A DNA stretch of 8,158 bases, from contig CAZJBP010000157.1 in the NCBI GenBank assembly GCA_964544115.1, positions 1-8,158 of the forward strand, given 5' to 3'. The notes under the pieces are model-generated. The model searched no databases and had not been told where the DNA came from. It saw only the letters and a program-made list of their open reading frames with translations. Shown here piece by piece: positions 5,443 through 8,158 of this stretch. The DNA is from CAZJBP01 sp964544115 (GTDB lineage Bacteria > Verrucomicrobiota > Kiritimatiellia > UBA8416 > JADHWI01). Each line of letters starts with the position of its first letter. The stretch's first letter is position 1. A program made the translations under genes and the position numbers.

Positions 5443-8158
5443 ACCTGGCGCGCGCGGCGGTACATCGGCCGATCTTCACCACGATGGTGACGCTCATCGT
5501 CCTCATCATGGGCGGGGTGTCTCTGTACCGCATCCCCGTTGACCTGATGCCCGACGTCACCTCCCCCACGCTCAGCGTCTCCACCCGCTACGAGAATGCC
5601 AGCCCGGCCGAGATCGAGGAACTCATCACCCGCCCTGTCGAGGAGGCCATGAGTGCTGTGCCCGGCGTGGAGGAAGTCTCCTCGGTCTCCTCCGAAGGCA
5701 ACAGCAACGTCCGGATCACCTTCACCTGGGGCACGGATCTGGATGCGGCGGCCAACGACATCCGCGACCGGCTTGACCGCGTGATTCCACGGCTCCCGGA
5801 GGAGGCCGACCGGCCGACGCTGCGCAAGTTCGACCTGGCCAGCTTCCCCATCCTGATCCTGGGCGCCGCCAGCCGGCTGGATCCCGTCCAGATGCGGAAG
5901 CTCATCGATGACCAGGTCAAGTACCGGATTGAGCGGGTGCCGGGCGTGGCCGCACTGGACGTCATGGGCGGCCAGGAGCGCGAGATCCACGTCCTGCTGG
6001 ACCCGGACAAGATCAAGGCGCTCGGCATTCCGCTCGACGTGCTGGTGAGCCGCATCAAGGACGCCAACGTGACTCTGCCGGCCGGCACGCTGGAGGCGGG
6101 GAACTACGAGATGGTCGTCCGCACGCCCGGCGAATACACCAACCTGGACCAGTTGCGCGAGACGGCGGTGGCCGTGCGCCAGGGGGTGCCGGTGCTGCTG
6201 AAGGACGTGGCGCAGATCGAGGACTCGTGGCTGAAGGTCACGCGCCTGGTGCGGGTCAACGGCGTGCCGGGCGTGCGCATGTCCGTCAACAAGCAGTCCG
6301 GGAGGAACACCGTCGATGTCGCCCGCGCCGTGCGCGAGGAGATCGAGCGCATCAACCAGGACATTCCCCAGGTCCGGATCACCCCGATCGTGGACACGTC
6401 CGAGTACATCGAGCGGTCCATCACCAACGTCGGCAGCTCCGCCATGTACGGCGGGCTCTACGCGATCGTCATCCTGCTCCTCTTCCTCAGGAACGTGCGC
6501 AGCACGGCGATCATTGCCACCGCCATCCCGATCTCCATCATCGCGACCTTCATGCTGATCTACTTCGGCGGCTTCACGATGAACCTCATGACGCTCGGCG
6601 GGCTGGCGCTGGGCGTGGGGATGCTGGTGGACAACGCCATTGTCGTGCTGGAAAACATCTACCGCCTGCGCGAGGGCGACCGCCAGCTGGGGGGCGAAGA
6701 GGCGGCCGTGCGGGGAACCGAGGAGGTCACCGCAGCCATCGTCTCCAGCACGCTGACCACGGTCGTCGTCTTCCTTCCCCTGATCTTCGTGCGCGGCATG
6801 GCGGGCGTGATGTTCAAACAGCTGGCCTACGTCGTCAGCTTTGCCCTGCTCTGCTCCCTGGCCGTCGCCCTGACGCTGGTCCCCATGCTGGCATCCAGGT
6901 TCCTGCGGCCGGTCAGCCTCGACGCAACGGCGGACGAAACGGTCACGCACAAGCTGTTCCGGATCACGGGCCGGTTCCTGGAGGGGATCGAACGCCGGTA
7001 CAAGGACGCGCTTCACACGTCCCTGAACCACCGCCTCTGGGTAGTGGCCGCCGCCCTGCTGTTGCTGGTTTCGAGCCTCGCCTTGATTCCCCTGATCGGC
7101 ACGGAGCTCATGCCGACCGCCGATGAGGGACAAGTGCGGATAAACGTGGAAATGGAAGTGGGCACGAAGCTGTCCCTCCTGGACGAGACCTTCCGCCCGA
7201 TCGAGGCGATCGTCGCCCGCGAGGTGCCGGAGGCCCGGAGCACCGTCACCAGCATGGGCGGATCGGGGTGGCATTCGGGCGGGAGTCACAAGGGCGACAT
7301 GTCGGTCAACCTTAAGCCCCTCAGCGAACGGACGCGGTCGAGCGACGAGATCGCCGCCGCCTTGCGTCAGAAGCTGGCCGGGATCCCAGGCACCACCATC
7401 CGGACGCGCGCCGGCCAGGGGCTGTTCATCCTCCGGATGGCGAGCGGCAGAGCCGACCAGCTTCAGGTGGAAGTTCGAGGGTACGACCTGCAGATCGCCG
7501 ACGCCCTGGCGCGCCGCGTTAAGGAAGTCGTCGAGACGGTGCCCGGCGTTACCGACGCCACGATAAGCCGCGACAGCGGCCAGCCCGAGCGGCTGGTCGT
7601 CGTGGACCGCACCAAGGCCGAGGCGATGAAGGTGAGCGTCTCCCAGGCGGCCAGCATGCTGCAGACGGTCCTGGGCGGCACCCGGGCCAGCTACTACCGC
7701 GAGGGCGGGGACGAGTACGCCATCCTGGTGAAGCTCAAGGACTCCGAAAAGCAATCGCTTCAGAGCATCCTGGACCTGACGCTGACGAGCGCGACCGGCG
7801 AGCCGGTCGTGCTGAGGAACATCGTGAACGTTCAGGAGCGCACCGGGCCGGTCGGCATCGAACGCAACGATCAGGAGCGCATCGTGCTGATCGAAGCCAA
7901 CGTGCTCGGACGCGACATGGGCTCGATTGTCGCCGATGTCCGGGAGCGCCTGCGATCCATCCCCATCCCGCGCGACTTTTCCGTCGGGTTCGGGGGGGAT
8001 TACGAAGAGCAGCAGAAGGCCTTCCGGGAGTTGGGGCTCGGGCTCGTGCTGTCGCTGATCCTCGTCTACATGGTCATGGCCTGCCAGTACGAATCCCTGC
8101 GGGACCCCATGGTGGTCATGTTCTCCGTGCCGCTGGCCATCATCGGCGTCACGGTCAC
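5439..8158 (+). CDS. RND efflux inner-membrane permease, 3' truncated by window edge
   Basis: The frame stays open from ATG 5439 to the right edge: 906 codons plus two bases, against about 1020-1060 for the family. The C-terminal 120-150 residues, including the last membrane helices, are therefore missing. It is a proton-driven exporter of the AcrB/SwrC superfamily. Visible parts are TM1 (about 12-31, after HRPIFTTMV), a periplasmic porter loop opening with IPVDLMPDVTSPTLSVSTRY, TM2-TM6 (about 335-490), TM7 (533-552), a second large periplasmic loop, TM8 (about 866-884) and TM9 entering the edge. TM4 reads LGVGMLVDNAIVVLENIYR: Asp398 matches the first proton-relay Asp of AcrB, while Asn399 replaces the second. 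This VDN form is known in SwrC-like and many environmental pumps, so the protein is HAE-like and not a CzcA-type metal pump. Substrates are unknown. No frameshift was found in a codon-by-codon reading. Confidence 0.95.
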   Translation, partial: MNLARAAVHRPIFTTMVTLIVLIMGGVSLYRIPVDLMPDVTSPTLSVSTRYENASPAEIEELITRPVEEAMSAVPGVEEVSSVSSEGNSNVRITFTWGTDLDAAANDIRDRLDRVIPRLPEEADRPTLRKFDLASFPILILGAASRLDPVQMRKLIDDQVKYRIERVPGVAALDVMGGQEREIHVLLDPDKIKALGIPLDVLVSRIKDANVTLPAGTLEAGNYEMVVRTPGEYTNLDQLRETAVAVRQGVPVLLKDVAQIEDSWLKVTRLVRVNGVPGVRMSVNKQSGRNTVDVARAVREEIERINQDIPQVRITPIVDTSEYIERSITNVGSSAMYGGLYAIVILLLFLRNVRSTAIIATAIPISIIATFMLIYFGGFTMNLMTLGGLALGVGMLVDNAIVVLENIYRLREGDRQLGGEEAAVRGTEEVTAAIVSSTLTTVVVFLPLIFVRGMAGVMFKQLAYVVSFALLCSLAVALTLVPMLASRFLRPVSLDATADETVTHKLFRITGRFLEGIERRYKDALHTSLNHRLWVVAAALLLLVSSLALIPLIGTELMPTADEGQVRINVEMEVGTKLSLLDETFRPIEAIVAREVPEARSTVTSMGGSGWHSGGSHKGDMSVNLKPLSERTRSSDEIAAALRQKLAGIPGTTIRTRAGQGLFILRMASGRADQLQVEVRGYDLQIADALARRVKEVVETVPGVTDATISRDSGQPERLVVVDRTKAEAMKVSVSQAASMLQTVLGGTRASYYREGGDEYAILVKLKDSEKQSLQSILDLTLTSATGEPVVLRNIVNVQERTGPVGIERNDQERIVLIEANVLGRDMGSIVADVRERLRSIPIPRDFSVGFGGDYEEQQKAFRELGLGLVLSLILVYMVMACQYESLRDPMVVMFSVPLAIIGVTV

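Noticed and set aside
4989..7754. Very long open frame (about 921 codons) on the minus strand across the pump gene
   Set aside because: It is antisense to a clear RND permease. Its composition is dominated by His, Asp, Arg, Gly and Gln in low-complexity fashion, and it resembles no family. Long antisense frames are expected when the real gene has strong G/C third-position bias.

Overview
The window is a gene-dense, GC-rich stretch (roughly two thirds G+C by eye, strong G/C third-position bias). It looks like chromosome from an uncultured or environmental Gram-negative bacterium. An RND efflux system with a periplasmic adaptor implies two membranes. The LOTUS-domain tail, a DUF4070-type B12 radical SAM enzyme, a sensor-less NarL-type two-component pair and a MarR-led RND operon are a mix I associate with Acidobacteriota, Methylomirabilota/Rokubacteria, Gemmatimonadota or deltaproteobacterial lineages. 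The sequence alone does not settle which. No rRNA, tRNA, CRISPR array, transposase or phage gene was seen.

Left end (1-263, + strand): the C-terminal OST-HTH/LOTUS domain of a protein cut by the window edge, probably a NYN-domain RNA-binding or nuclease protein. It converges on the next gene with only 19 bases between the stop codons.

Left-centre (283-about 3440, - strand): read in the direction of transcription, this is a soluble histidine kinase, then its NarL/FixJ response regulator (ATGA stop/start overlap). A 105-base gap follows, holding an unusually good 21-base dyad, and then a cobalamin-dependent radical SAM enzyme related to the hopanoid C-2 methylase group. The arrangement suggests a signalling pair that may control the radical SAM gene, either by readthrough or by a promoter in the gap. 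Substrate and signal are unknown.

Centre (3441-3772): an intergenic region of about 330 bases between the leftward kinase and the rightward marR. It holds a GC-rich hairpin, one copy of a dispersed palindromic repeat, and a relatively AT-rich promoter/operator patch just before marR.

Right half (3773-8158, + strand): a three-gene operon of MarR repressor, RND periplasmic adaptor and RND inner-membrane pump, joined at both junctions by ATGA overlaps. The pump is the largest gene here; it runs off the right edge with about 906 codons visible and no stop. The likely logic is a ligand- or redox-responsive MarR protein that represses its own operon and so controls drug or metabolite export. No outer-membrane channel gene is in view.

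I did not find a clearly new biological system. The most unusual items are the uncharacterised radical SAM enzyme beside a sensor-less two-component pair with a dyad between them, and the vicinal cysteine pair in the MarR regulator.
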